Shown: piece after piece, positions 17,921 through 25,648 of the stretch
Position numbering within the stretch: position 1 is the stretch's first letter
Layout of the letters: every line of letters begins with the position of its first letter
Assembly (NCBI RefSeq): GCF_026341035.1
Contig: NZ_JAPEOQ010000001.1
Span: 4,898,001-4,962,000, forward strand
From: Streptomyces sp. NBC_01016
GTDB taxonomy: Bacteria > Actinomycetota > Actinomycetes > Streptomycetales > Streptomycetaceae
Length of the DNA stretch: 64,000 nt
Direction: 5' to 3'
Made by a program: the position numbers and the translations under genes
The notes under the pieces: model-generated
Databases searched by the model: none
Told to the model about the DNA's origin: nothing
What the model saw: only the letters and a program-made list of their open reading frames with translations

Positions 17921-19066
17921 ATGATCCGCACCACCCGCACAGCCGTCTGCACGGCCGCCGCGCTGGCCGCCGCCCTCACCGCGTGCAGTGCGCCCGGCGA
18001 ATCCGGCGACTCCGACAAGGACTCGTCGGGCCCGATCAAGATCGCCGTCGTCAACGCGCAGAGCGGACAGCTGAGTTCGCTCGGCGACTGGGAGTACAAG
18101 GGGGCCAAGCTCGCCATCGACGAGTGGAACAAGAAGGGCGGCGTCGACGGCCGGAAGATCCAGGTGAAGCTCTTCGACGACCAGGGCGACCCCACCACCG
18201 GCACCAACATCGCCCGGAAGCTGGACAGTCAGGGCTACGTCGCGATGATCGGCACCGCGGAGAGCGCGGTGACCGTGGCCATGGCGCCCATCCTCCAGCA
18301 GGCCAAGATCCCCAACATCACCTCGGGGCAGGCCGACGCCCTGGTCGACGTCGGAAGCCCGTACCTCTTCCTCAACGGGCCGACCTCGACGACGTACGAC
18401 GCGACGCTCGCCGAGTACCTCGTCAAGGACAAGGGCCACAAGAAGATCGCGATGATCTCCAACAACGGTTCTTTCGGGAAGGGCGAGCACGACGCGTTCC
18501 TCAAGGCGGCCAAGGACCTCGGTGTCACCCCGGTCACCGACCAGGTGGTCACCACCGACCAGAAGGACTTCAGCAGCGCCCTCACCAAGATCCGCGCGAA
18601 GAAGCCCGACGTCGTGTTCATCGGCTCGGAGGAGGTCGAGGCCGGCCTGATCGTCAAGCAGGCACGCGACCTGGGCATCACCGCGCCCTTCGCGGGCGCC
18701 GCCCCGCAGGGCACCCCCGTCTTCATCGACACCGCAGGCAAGGCCGCCGTCGAGGACACCATCGTCAGCTCGCCGTACCTGAGCAACGACGTCAGCGCCG
18801 CGTCGAAGAAGTTCGCCGCCGCCTACCAGGCCAAGTACAACAAGGCCGCCGAACTGCACGGCGCGAAGGCCTACGACGGGACGAACATCCTGCTGACCGC
18901 GCTGAAGACCAGCAAGGCCGCCACCGGCCAGAAGCTCGCCGACGCCATCCGCGACACCCGCTACGACGGCCTGCTCGGCGACTTCGAGTTCGGCGAGAAC
19001 GGGGTCGGCATCACCAAGACCACCATCGGCGTCATCCGCGCCGGCAAGCTCGTCCCGCAGCAGTGA
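17921..19066 (+). CDS. Branched-chain-type ABC substrate-binding lipoprotein (LivK-like)
   Basis: 381 aa. The leader AALAAALTACSAPGESG has a lipobox ending at the Cys, so the protein is anchored to the outer face of the membrane. The mature part is a type I periplasmic-binding fold: IKIAVVNAQSGQLSSLGDWEYKG, then DDQGDPTTGTNIARKL and MIGTAESAVTVAMAP, then the C-terminal lobe. It starts 57 bp after the ThDP gene with a GAGGTG site and leads the four transporter genes. The HAAT family binds amino acids but also many aromatic and aliphatic acids; here a carboxylate fits the neighbouring enzymes. Confidence 0.92.
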   Translation: MIRTTRTAVCTAAALAAALTACSAPGESGDSDKDSSGPIKIAVVNAQSGQLSSLGDWEYKGAKLAIDEWNKKGGVDGRKIQVKLFDDQGDPTTGTNIARKLDSQGYVAMIGTAESAVTVAMAPILQQAKIPNITSGQADALVDVGSPYLFLNGPTSTTYDATLAEYLVKDKGHKKIAMISNNGSFGKGEHDAFLKAAKDLGVTPVTDQVVTTDQKDFSSALTKIRAKKPDVVFIGSEEVEAGLIVKQARDLGITAPFAGAAPQGTPVFIDTAGKAAVEDTIVSSPYLSNDVSAASKKFAAAYQAKYNKAAELHGAKAYDGTNILLTALKTSKAATGQKLADAIRDTRYDGLLGDFEFGENGVGITKTTIGVIRAGKLVPQQ

Positions 19067-19086
19067 CCCGGGGGAGCTGAGCAGAC

Positions 19087-19956
19087 ATGCAAGAGACACT
19101 GCAGACACTCGTCGGCGGACTCAGCCTCGGCGCCGTCTACGCCCTGGTGGCCATGGGCTTCTCGCTCGTCTACCGGACCATGGGGCTCGTCAACTTCGCC
19201 CACGCCGACATCGCCATGATCGGCGCCTACGCCGCGTCGACCTTCTACCTCACCTCCAAACTGCCCTTCGCTGTCGCCATGATCGTGGCGATCGTCGTCA
19301 CCGGAGCCATCGGTCTCGTCATCGAGCGCGTGCTGCGCCCGCTGGAGAACAAGGACTTCGACCTGATGCTGATCGGCACCATCGGCTTCGGCATCGTCCT
19401 CCAGGCCGTCGCCATCCTGATCTGGGGCACCACGGGACGAGCGGTGCCCTCGCCCGTCCCGTCCGCCCCACTGGAACTCTTCGGTGTCCGGGTACGCACC
19501 TACGACCTCGTGGTCATGGCCGTCGCCGCGCTCGCCGTGACCGGCCTCGCCTGGTTCCTCGCCCGCACCAAGCGGGGCGCCGCCATGCAGGCCGTCGCCA
19601 TGGACCACGAGGCGGCCACCGCCGTAGGCATCAACGTCGGCCGCAGCAACGCCCTCGCCTTCAGCATCGGCGCCGGACTCGCCGCGCTCGCCGGCGGACT
19701 CGTCGGACCCATGCTCTACGTCGACGCCTCGCTCGGCGGCGCTCTCGGCATCAAGGGCTTCGCCGCGGCCATGCTCGGTGGCTTCGGCTCCATCCCCGGC
19801 GCCGTCGTCGGCGGACTCGCCATCGGCGTCCTCGACTCCTACGCCGCCGGACACTTCCAGGGCTACTCGGTGCTCGTGACCTTCCTGGTCTTCACCGTCG
19901 CCATCATGATCCGCCCGATGGGCGTCTTCGGGGAGAGGACGGTGAGCCGCGCATGA
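19087..19956 (+). CDS. Branched-chain-type ABC permease (LivH-like)
   Basis: 289 aa, about eight membrane segments, with the LivH hallmarks LVGGLSLGAVYALVAMGFSL, MGLVNFAHADIAMIGAYAA and GIKGFAAAMLGGFGSIPGAVVGG. It forms the membrane pore with the next gene. Its stop overlaps the start of that gene (ATGA). Confidence 0.93.
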   Translation: MQETLQTLVGGLSLGAVYALVAMGFSLVYRTMGLVNFAHADIAMIGAYAASTFYLTSKLPFAVAMIVAIVVTGAIGLVIERVLRPLENKDFDLMLIGTIGFGIVLQAVAILIWGTTGRAVPSPVPSAPLELFGVRVRTYDLVVMAVAALAVTGLAWFLARTKRGAAMQAVAMDHEAATAVGINVGRSNALAFSIGAGLAALAGGLVGPMLYVDASLGGALGIKGFAAAMLGGFGSIPGAVVGGLAIGVLDSYAAGHFQGYSVLVTFLVFTVAIMIRPMGVFGERTVSRA

Positions 19957-21800
19957 CCCGCCGCTATCGACTCGGGGGCCTCGGCGTACTCGCGGTGGCC
20001 GGCTGGCTGCTGCCGTACGGGCTCGGCGGCTACGCCATCCACATCGTCAACATCGCCCTCATCTATGCCCTGTTGGCCATCGGCATGGGCCTGGCCATGG
20101 GCATCTCCGGGCAGATCAACCTCGCCCAGGTCGCCTTCTTCGGCGTCGGCGCCTACGCCGTCGCGATCCTCACCACCCACTCCGGCTACGGCTTCTGGAT
20201 ATCGGCGGTGCTCGCCCTGCTCGCCACGGTCGCCGCCGGCCTGCTCGTCGGCATCCCCGCGCTGCGCATGCAGTCCCACTACCTGGGCATCGTCACGCTC
20301 GGCCTGGCTCTCGGCTTCATCAACTGGATCACCAACGCGTCCATCACGGGCGGCGCCGACGGCATCTCCGGCATCCCACAGCCCACCCTGCCCGGCATCG
20401 ACCTCTCCAGCGAATACCTCTACTACTACCTGGAGTTGGTGATCTGCGCCCTCGGCCTCGGCTTCGGACTCTTCGTCGTCCGTACATCGCTGGGCCGTCG
20501 GCTGCGCGCCATGCGCGACGACCCGCTGGCCGCCGGCGCGATGGGCGCGGAGATCCCGCTGCTGCGCATGACGGCCTTCCTCCTCGCCAGCTTCTACGGA
20601 GGCCTGGCAGGGGTGCTGTACGCGGGGCTCATCCGCTACGTGGCCCCGGAGACCTTCTCCATCGCCAACATGTTCATCCTGCTCGCCATGGTCATCATCG
20701 GCGGCCGCCGCTCCCTCGTCGGCTGCGTGGTCGGGGCGGTCGGCCTCACCCTCATCCGCGAGTGGCTCTCCGACTTCTCGACGTACGCACAGCTCGGGTA
20801 CGGCGTCGTGGTCGTCCTGATGGTCGTCTTCGCACCGACGGGTCTGGCCGGAATCCCTTCCCGTATAAGGGAGTTCACGAACAGGCGGCGGGGCAGGAGC
20901 GAGGACCGCGCGGTGCTGCGCCCCTTCCAGCCGTACGAGGTGGTGCCCACGCCCGACGAGGCCGCCCCCGAGAAACCCCTCCTGGACATCCGCTCAATCA
21001 CCAAGGACTTCCGCGGCCTGCGGGCGTTGGACGATGTCTCACTCACGGTGCGCCCCGGCGAGATCCGCGGCATCGTCGGCCCGAACGGCTCCGGAAAGAC
21101 GACTCTCTTCAACGTCATCACCGGCTTCTACCGGGCCAGTTCGGGAACGGTCGCCTTCGCGGGCCGCGACACCACGACCGCCCGCCCCTACGCGCTGTCC
21201 CTCCTCGGTATGGCCCGCACCTTCCAGAACCTGCGCCTGTTCGGCCAGTTGACGGTCCGTGAGAACATCCTCGTCGCCCTCGACAGGACCCGCACCCGCA
21301 CCATCTGGCAGTACGCCGTGTGGCAGCCGGGCGTGGCCCGCAGGGAACGGCGCCTGCGCCACGAGGCCGCCGAACTCCTGGACCGCTTCGGCCTCACCGA
21401 CTTCGCACGCTCCGCGCCGGGCTCACTCCCGTACGGCATCCAGCGCCGCATCGAGATCGCCCGCGCCATGGGCGCCCGCCCGCGCCTCCTCCTGCTCGAC
21501 GAACCGGCGGCGGGCCTCAACGGCGACGAAGTCCGCCAGCTCGCCGACATCGTGCGCTCCATCCGCGACAGCGGCACCACGGTCGTCCTCATCGAGCACA
21601 ACATGGGCCTGGTCATGTCGCTGTGCGAACGCGTCACCGTCCTGTCCAGCGGCGGTGTCATCGCCGAGGGCACACCGGCCGAGGTGGTCGCGTCGCCCGA
21701 GGTGATCGAGGCGTACCTCGGTGACTCGGCGATGGCCCACGACGTCCCGCTGCCGGCGCCCACACCACCGCTGCCGCTGCCGAAGGAGCCGACCCGGTGA
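19953..21800 (+). CDS. Fused ABC permease-ATPase (LivM-LivG fusion)
   Basis: 615 aa. Residues about 1-310 are a LivM-type permease (AIGMGLAMGISGQINLAQVAFFGVGAY; GGADGISGIPQP; GGRRSLVGCVVGAVG). A hydrophilic linker of about 40 residues leads to a LivG-type ATPase (about 340-605), with Walker A GPNGSGKTT, signature LPYGIQRRIEIARAM, Walker B LLLLDEPAAGL and the switch His in LIEHNM. LivM and LivG are separate genes in Escherichia coli. Fusion fixes one ATPase to one permease. It overlaps both neighbours by 4 bp. Confidence 0.92.
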   Translation: MTRRYRLGGLGVLAVAGWLLPYGLGGYAIHIVNIALIYALLAIGMGLAMGISGQINLAQVAFFGVGAYAVAILTTHSGYGFWISAVLALLATVAAGLLVGIPALRMQSHYLGIVTLGLALGFINWITNASITGGADGISGIPQPTLPGIDLSSEYLYYYLELVICALGLGFGLFVVRTSLGRRLRAMRDDPLAAGAMGAEIPLLRMTAFLLASFYGGLAGVLYAGLIRYVAPETFSIANMFILLAMVIIGGRRSLVGCVVGAVGLTLIREWLSDFSTYAQLGYGVVVVLMVVFAPTGLAGIPSRIREFTNRRRGRSEDRAVLRPFQPYEVVPTPDEAAPEKPLLDIRSITKDFRGLRALDDVSLTVRPGEIRGIVGPNGSGKTTLFNVITGFYRASSGTVAFAGRDTTTARPYALSLLGMARTFQNLRLFGQLTVRENILVALDRTRTRTIWQYAVWQPGVARRERRLRHEAAELLDRFGLTDFARSAPGSLPYGIQRRIEIARAMGARPRLLLLDEPAAGLNGDEVRQLADIVRSIRDSGTTVVLIEHNMGLVMSLCERVTVLSSGGVIAEGTPAEVVASPEVIEAYLGDSAMAHDVPLPAPTPPLPLPKEPTR

Positions 21801-22555
21801 AGCTGATCCCCGCTCCGCGCCCCCGCACCCCCACGACCCCGCCCGCCGCGACCCTCACCGTGGACGACCTGTCCGTCCACTACGGAGGCGTCCGCGCGGT
21901 CAGCTCCATCGGCTTCAGCGTGGAACCGGGCGCGTCGGTCGGCATCATCGGCGCCAACGGCGCGGGCAAGACGTCCACGCTCAAGGCCGTGATGGGCCTG
22001 GTCCCGCGCGGCGGCGGACGCATCACGCTGGGCGACCTCGACCTGACCCGCGTACGGGCCCGCGACATGGTCCGGCACGGCATTGGCTACGTACCGGAGG
22101 GCCGCCATGTGTTCCCCGGCCTGACGGTGGAGAAGAACCTGCTGCTCGGCGCGTACGCCCGTGCCTGGGACGACGACACTCGGTCCACGCTCGCCGAGGT
22201 CCACGAACTCTTCCCGGTCCTGGGGGAGATGAGCCAGCGCCTGGCCGGAGCCCTGTCCGGCGGCCAACAGCAGATGCTCGCGATCGGCCGGGCCCTCATG
22301 GCACAACCCCGCATCCTGCTCCTGGACGAACCCTCGATGGGCCTGTCACCCAAGCTCGTCGGAGACATCCTGCGCGTCCTGACCCGCCTCCGCGAGGACG
22401 GACTGAGCATGCTCCTCGTGGAACAGAACGCCAAGCTCACCTTCGGCGCGACGAGCCACTGCCTGGTTATGGAGAACGGCGCCGTCGCCATGACCGGCAC
22501 CTCCGAGGAACTCAGCGAGGATCCGCGGGTCCGGCAGATCTATCTGGGGCTGTGA
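21797..22555 (+). CDS. Branched-chain-type ABC ATPase (LivF-like)
   Basis: 252 aa. Walker A GANGAGKTST, the Q-loop region, signature LSGGQQQMLAIGRALM, Walker B ILLLDEPSMGLSP and LVEQNAKLT match LivF. It is the second ATPase of the importer and the last gene of the operon. Its final 44 bp overlap the end of the convergent flavoprotein gene. Confidence 0.93.
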   Translation: MKLIPAPRPRTPTTPPAATLTVDDLSVHYGGVRAVSSIGFSVEPGASVGIIGANGAGKTSTLKAVMGLVPRGGGRITLGDLDLTRVRARDMVRHGIGYVPEGRHVFPGLTVEKNLLLGAYARAWDDDTRSTLAEVHELFPVLGEMSQRLAGALSGGQQQMLAIGRALMAQPRILLLDEPSMGLSPKLVGDILRVLTRLREDGLSMLLVEQNAKLTFGATSHCLVMENGAVAMTGTSEELSEDPRVRQIYLGL

Positions 22556-24287
22556 CGGACGGGTCGGCGAGGCCCGTGGTGTGTCGGGCGACATGGCGGG
22601 CCGCTATGTAGCCGAAGGTGAGACCCGCGCCGATCTGGCAGCCCGCGCCCGGGTACTCCGAGGCCATGACCGAGTGGGCGTCGTTGCCGCAGGCGTAGAG
22701 GCCGGGGACAGGGGCGCCCTTCGCGTCGAGGACGCGGGCCTCGGGGTCGGTGCGCAGACCGAGTGCGGTAGCCAGCGGGGTGGGGACGACGGCGATGGCG
22801 TAGAAGGGACCCTTCTCGATCGGGCCGAGGTTGACGTTCGGGGTGTGGGCCGGGTCGCCGTACTGGTGGCCGAAGGGGTGCGATCCCTTGCCGAACTCCT
22901 CGTCGACGCCGGTCGCCGCGTACCGGTTGCTGTCGGCGACGGTACGGGCCAGGCACTCGGCGTCCACGCCGATCGACGCGGCGAGCTCCTGCAGGGTGCG
23001 GCCCGTCCGCAGATACCCGGACGCGACGTGGCGCCGCAGCCGGGACTTCGGCAGGTGCGGATGGACCATGCCCAGACCGTACTTGGCGAGGGTGCGCGCG
23101 TCCGTGACCAGCCAGGCCGGGATCGAGGGCACGGACTTGTGCGCGTCGTACATGGCGCGGGTGAAGCGGTGGTACGAGACGGACTCGTCGACGAAGCGGC
23201 GCCCGGCCGCGTTCACGGCGACGATGCCGGGCTTGGCGCGGTCCCAGATGTGCGGGAAGACGGCGGTGGAGCCGTCGCGGCGGCGGCCGATGGAACTGGG
23301 GAACCACAGCGCGTTGTCGTCGCGGGGCTCGCCGAGCACCCCGCCGACCCCGGCGGCCAGAGTGATGGTGTCGCCGGTGGACCCCTCGCCCGCCCGCGTG
23401 AACTGGGCTGTGGGATACGGCAGATGACGTTCCCTCAACTCATGACTCGCGGAGAAGCCACCCGCCGCCAGGACCACGCCCCCACGCGCACGGACGCTGA
23501 CGGTGCGCCCCCGGTGCGAGACGACGGCACCGATGACACGGCCCTCGCCGTCGGCGACGAGTTCACTGGTACGGGCCGTGAACCAGACGTCGCCGCGACG
23601 GCGGAGCAGCTGGTGGTACAGGTTGGCGACCAGCGCGTTGCCCATGGCGAGGCGGGTGCCGCGCGGGTGGCCCAGCATGTCCCACGCCCAGCGCACCCCG
23701 AGGCGCAGGGCGGTGGCGACGCCGCGCGGTGAGCCGTCGAAGATGCTCAGGAGCCGGTTCACCTCGGGGCGGCGGACCATGAGCGTGCCCCGGAACAGCG
23801 CGAACTCGGGGACCGGGCGGCGGACCCGGCTGAAGCGGGCCTTGCCGAGCCTGCGGCCGTCGAACGTACGCGGTTCCAGGGCGCGGCCGATGCCGAACCC
23901 GGCGATCTCGGGGTGGTAGTCGACGACCGTCTTCGAGTGCCAGAAGCCGACGTCGAGCCGCTTCTCCAAGTAGTCGACCATGGCGGGGCCGTGGCTGAGA
24001 TAGCTCTCCCGCAGCGCACGGGGAGCGCGGTCGCCGACGAGCGCGTCGAGGTACTCGTGCGCCGCCTCGGTGTCGGCGGCCGGGTCCTGCTGGTGGCGGT
24101 GGCCGGGCATCCAGGCGGTGCCGGCCGAGTAGGCGGTGGTGCCGCCGAGCCACTCCGTCTTCTCCAGGACGAGGACGTCGAGCCCCTCCTCGGCGCCGAC
24201 GGCCGCCGCGCCGAGACCACCCGCCCCGGACCCCAGGACCAGCAGGTCGACCTCGTGGTCCCAGGTGTGCTCGGGGTGCTCCGCCAT
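22512..24287 (-). CDS. FAD-dependent oxidoreductase, 3-oxosteroid 1-dehydrogenase/fumarate reductase type
   Basis: 591 aa from MAEHPEHTWDHEVDLLVLG. It has the FAD dinucleotide-binding motif GSGAGGLGAAAVGAEEGLD, then EKTEWLGGTTAYSAG, and the C-terminal FAD segment YPGAGCQIGAGLTFGYIAA; this is the FAD_binding_2 family. Members dehydrogenate steroids or reduce enoates such as fumarate or urocanate. The Tyr in GTTAYS and the C-terminal layout look most like KstD, but no other steroid genes are present. It converges on the catabolic ABC operon and overlaps livF, so a metabolic link is possible but not shown. Confidence 0.85.
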   Translation of the reverse strand: MAEHPEHTWDHEVDLLVLGSGAGGLGAAAVGAEEGLDVLVLEKTEWLGGTTAYSAGTAWMPGHRHQQDPAADTEAAHEYLDALVGDRAPRALRESYLSHGPAMVDYLEKRLDVGFWHSKTVVDYHPEIAGFGIGRALEPRTFDGRRLGKARFSRVRRPVPEFALFRGTLMVRRPEVNRLLSIFDGSPRGVATALRLGVRWAWDMLGHPRGTRLAMGNALVANLYHQLLRRRGDVWFTARTSELVADGEGRVIGAVVSHRGRTVSVRARGGVVLAAGGFSASHELRERHLPYPTAQFTRAGEGSTGDTITLAAGVGGVLGEPRDDNALWFPSSIGRRRDGSTAVFPHIWDRAKPGIVAVNAAGRRFVDESVSYHRFTRAMYDAHKSVPSIPAWLVTDARTLAKYGLGMVHPHLPKSRLRRHVASGYLRTGRTLQELAASIGVDAECLARTVADSNRYAATGVDEEFGKGSHPFGHQYGDPAHTPNVNLGPIEKGPFYAIAVVPTPLATALGLRTDPEARVLDAKGAPVPGLYACGNDAHSVMASEYPGAGCQIGAGLTFGYIAARHVARHTTGLADPSVTAPDRSAGPADPR

Positions 24288-24490
24288 GGTCAAGACCCTT
24301 TCATGGCGCGGGGGGTCGGGGGAACGGTTGTGCCGTGAGGGTCGGTGCGACGCCGGACCATCCACGAGTATCAATGTGTTGCCCCAGCGGGTCGGATGAT
24401 TGAGCTGCACCTGCCGTGCCCCAATTGCTCGTCAGAAATGGCCAGTTACAGGGGTGGCCGGTCCCGCAGCGACGAACCAGTCTTCGTGGG

Positions 24491-25618
24491 ATGGAACTTG
24501 GTGTTCGTGGGATCGCGGTCCGGATACTCATCGTGGTCGGACTCGTGGTTGCTCTGATCGCTCCTGGGGCGGCTGCCGAGTCCGTTGCGGCGGATCGACG
24601 GGCTGACCTGCCGTCGTGGCGCCTCACACCGACTGCCACGACCAACACGCTGATCACACTCGATGTGGTGGACCGGAAGGTGGTGTGGGCCGCAGGTGGC
24701 GGATTCGGGGGTGCCACCAACGACGGTTCCGTGGTGCGGACGGTGGACGGCGGGCGCTCCTGGCAGGACGTCACCCCGCCGGGCGGGGCCGTCGACAGCT
24801 TCCGGGACGTCGAGGCGTTCGACCGTGATCACGCCCTCGTCCTGGCACTTCCCATCGGTGATGAACCCTCGCGGATCTACCGCACCGCTGACGGCGGGGC
24901 CACCTGGCAACTGGTGTTCCGCAACACGCTTCCGGACGCCTTCTACGACTGCATGGCGTTCTTCGACGACCGCCACGGCCTTGCGGTCAGTGACCCCGTC
25001 GGCGGCAAGTACCGCATTCTGGCCACCGAGGACGGCGGCCGGACATGGCGCCAGACACCGTCCGGCGGAATGCCTGCCGCGACACCCGGCGACAGCGCCC
25101 TGGCGACCGGCACGTGCATGGTCGCCAACGGCCGGCGTAACGCCTGGTTCGGGACGACCGGCACCAGCGACGGCTCCAGTCACAACCCTCAGGTGTTCCA
25201 TACCCGCGACGGCGGCAAGACATGGAGTGCTGCCGACACTCCGATTCGCGGCGAGACGGCGAGCATCGCCTCGCTGTCCTTCCGGGACCCCCGGCACGGC
25301 CTTGCGGTCGGTGGCGGTTTCAACCCGGGCGAGGGGATCGATTCGGGTGTGGATGCCTCCACTGCCGACGGTGGCTCGTCCTGGTCGATCGGTGACCCCC
25401 TCAGCGGGTTCCGCAACAGCGTGGCCTGGGTCCCCGGCGGCGGACACACTGCTGTCGCGGTCGGTCCCAGTGGCAGCGATGTGAGCACCGACAGCGGAAA
25501 ATCCTGGACGCAGTTCGACCGCACCCACTTTCTGGGAGTCAACTGTTCCTCCAGCGGCGGGTGTTGGGCCGTCGGGAGCGGGGGCATGGCGGCTCAACTC
25601 GTCGTCCGTCGCCCTTGA
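24491..25618 (+). CDS. Exported Asp-box (BNR/Ycf48-like) beta-propeller protein
   Basis: About 375 aa from MELGVRGIAVRILIVVG, which starts a signal peptide (cleavage near APGAAAES). At least six Asp-box repeats are visible (VDGGRSWQDV, ADGGATWQLV, EDGGRTWRQT, RDGGKTWSAA, ADGGSSWSIG, DSGKSWTQF), as in Ycf48/HCF136 and sialidase-type propellers. Sialidase catalytic residues are not evident. In non-photosynthetic bacteria the role of such secreted propellers is unknown. The start is uncertain because no good ribosome site precedes it; an ATG at 24416 is also in frame but gives a poor leader. Confidence 0.75.
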   Translation: MELGVRGIAVRILIVVGLVVALIAPGAAAESVAADRRADLPSWRLTPTATTNTLITLDVVDRKVVWAAGGGFGGATNDGSVVRTVDGGRSWQDVTPPGGAVDSFRDVEAFDRDHALVLALPIGDEPSRIYRTADGGATWQLVFRNTLPDAFYDCMAFFDDRHGLAVSDPVGGKYRILATEDGGRTWRQTPSGGMPAATPGDSALATGTCMVANGRRNAWFGTTGTSDGSSHNPQVFHTRDGGKTWSAADTPIRGETASIASLSFRDPRHGLAVGGGFNPGEGIDSGVDASTADGGSSWSIGDPLSGFRNSVAWVPGGGHTAVAVGPSGSDVSTDSGKSWTQFDRTHFLGVNCSSSGGCWAVGSGGMAAQLVVRRP

Positions 25619-25648
25619 CGGACTACAGCTCTTGCAGGTCGGGAGATC

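Noticed and set aside
15953..19108. 1051-codon open frame on the minus strand
   Set aside because: It is antisense to the aldehyde dehydrogenase, ThDP and LivK-like genes, has Gly/Val/Arg-rich composition and no domain. It is an effect of strong G/C codon bias.
22512..24287. Part of a steroid degradation cluster
   Set aside because: Although KstD-like in sequence, no other steroid-ring or side-chain genes are in the window.
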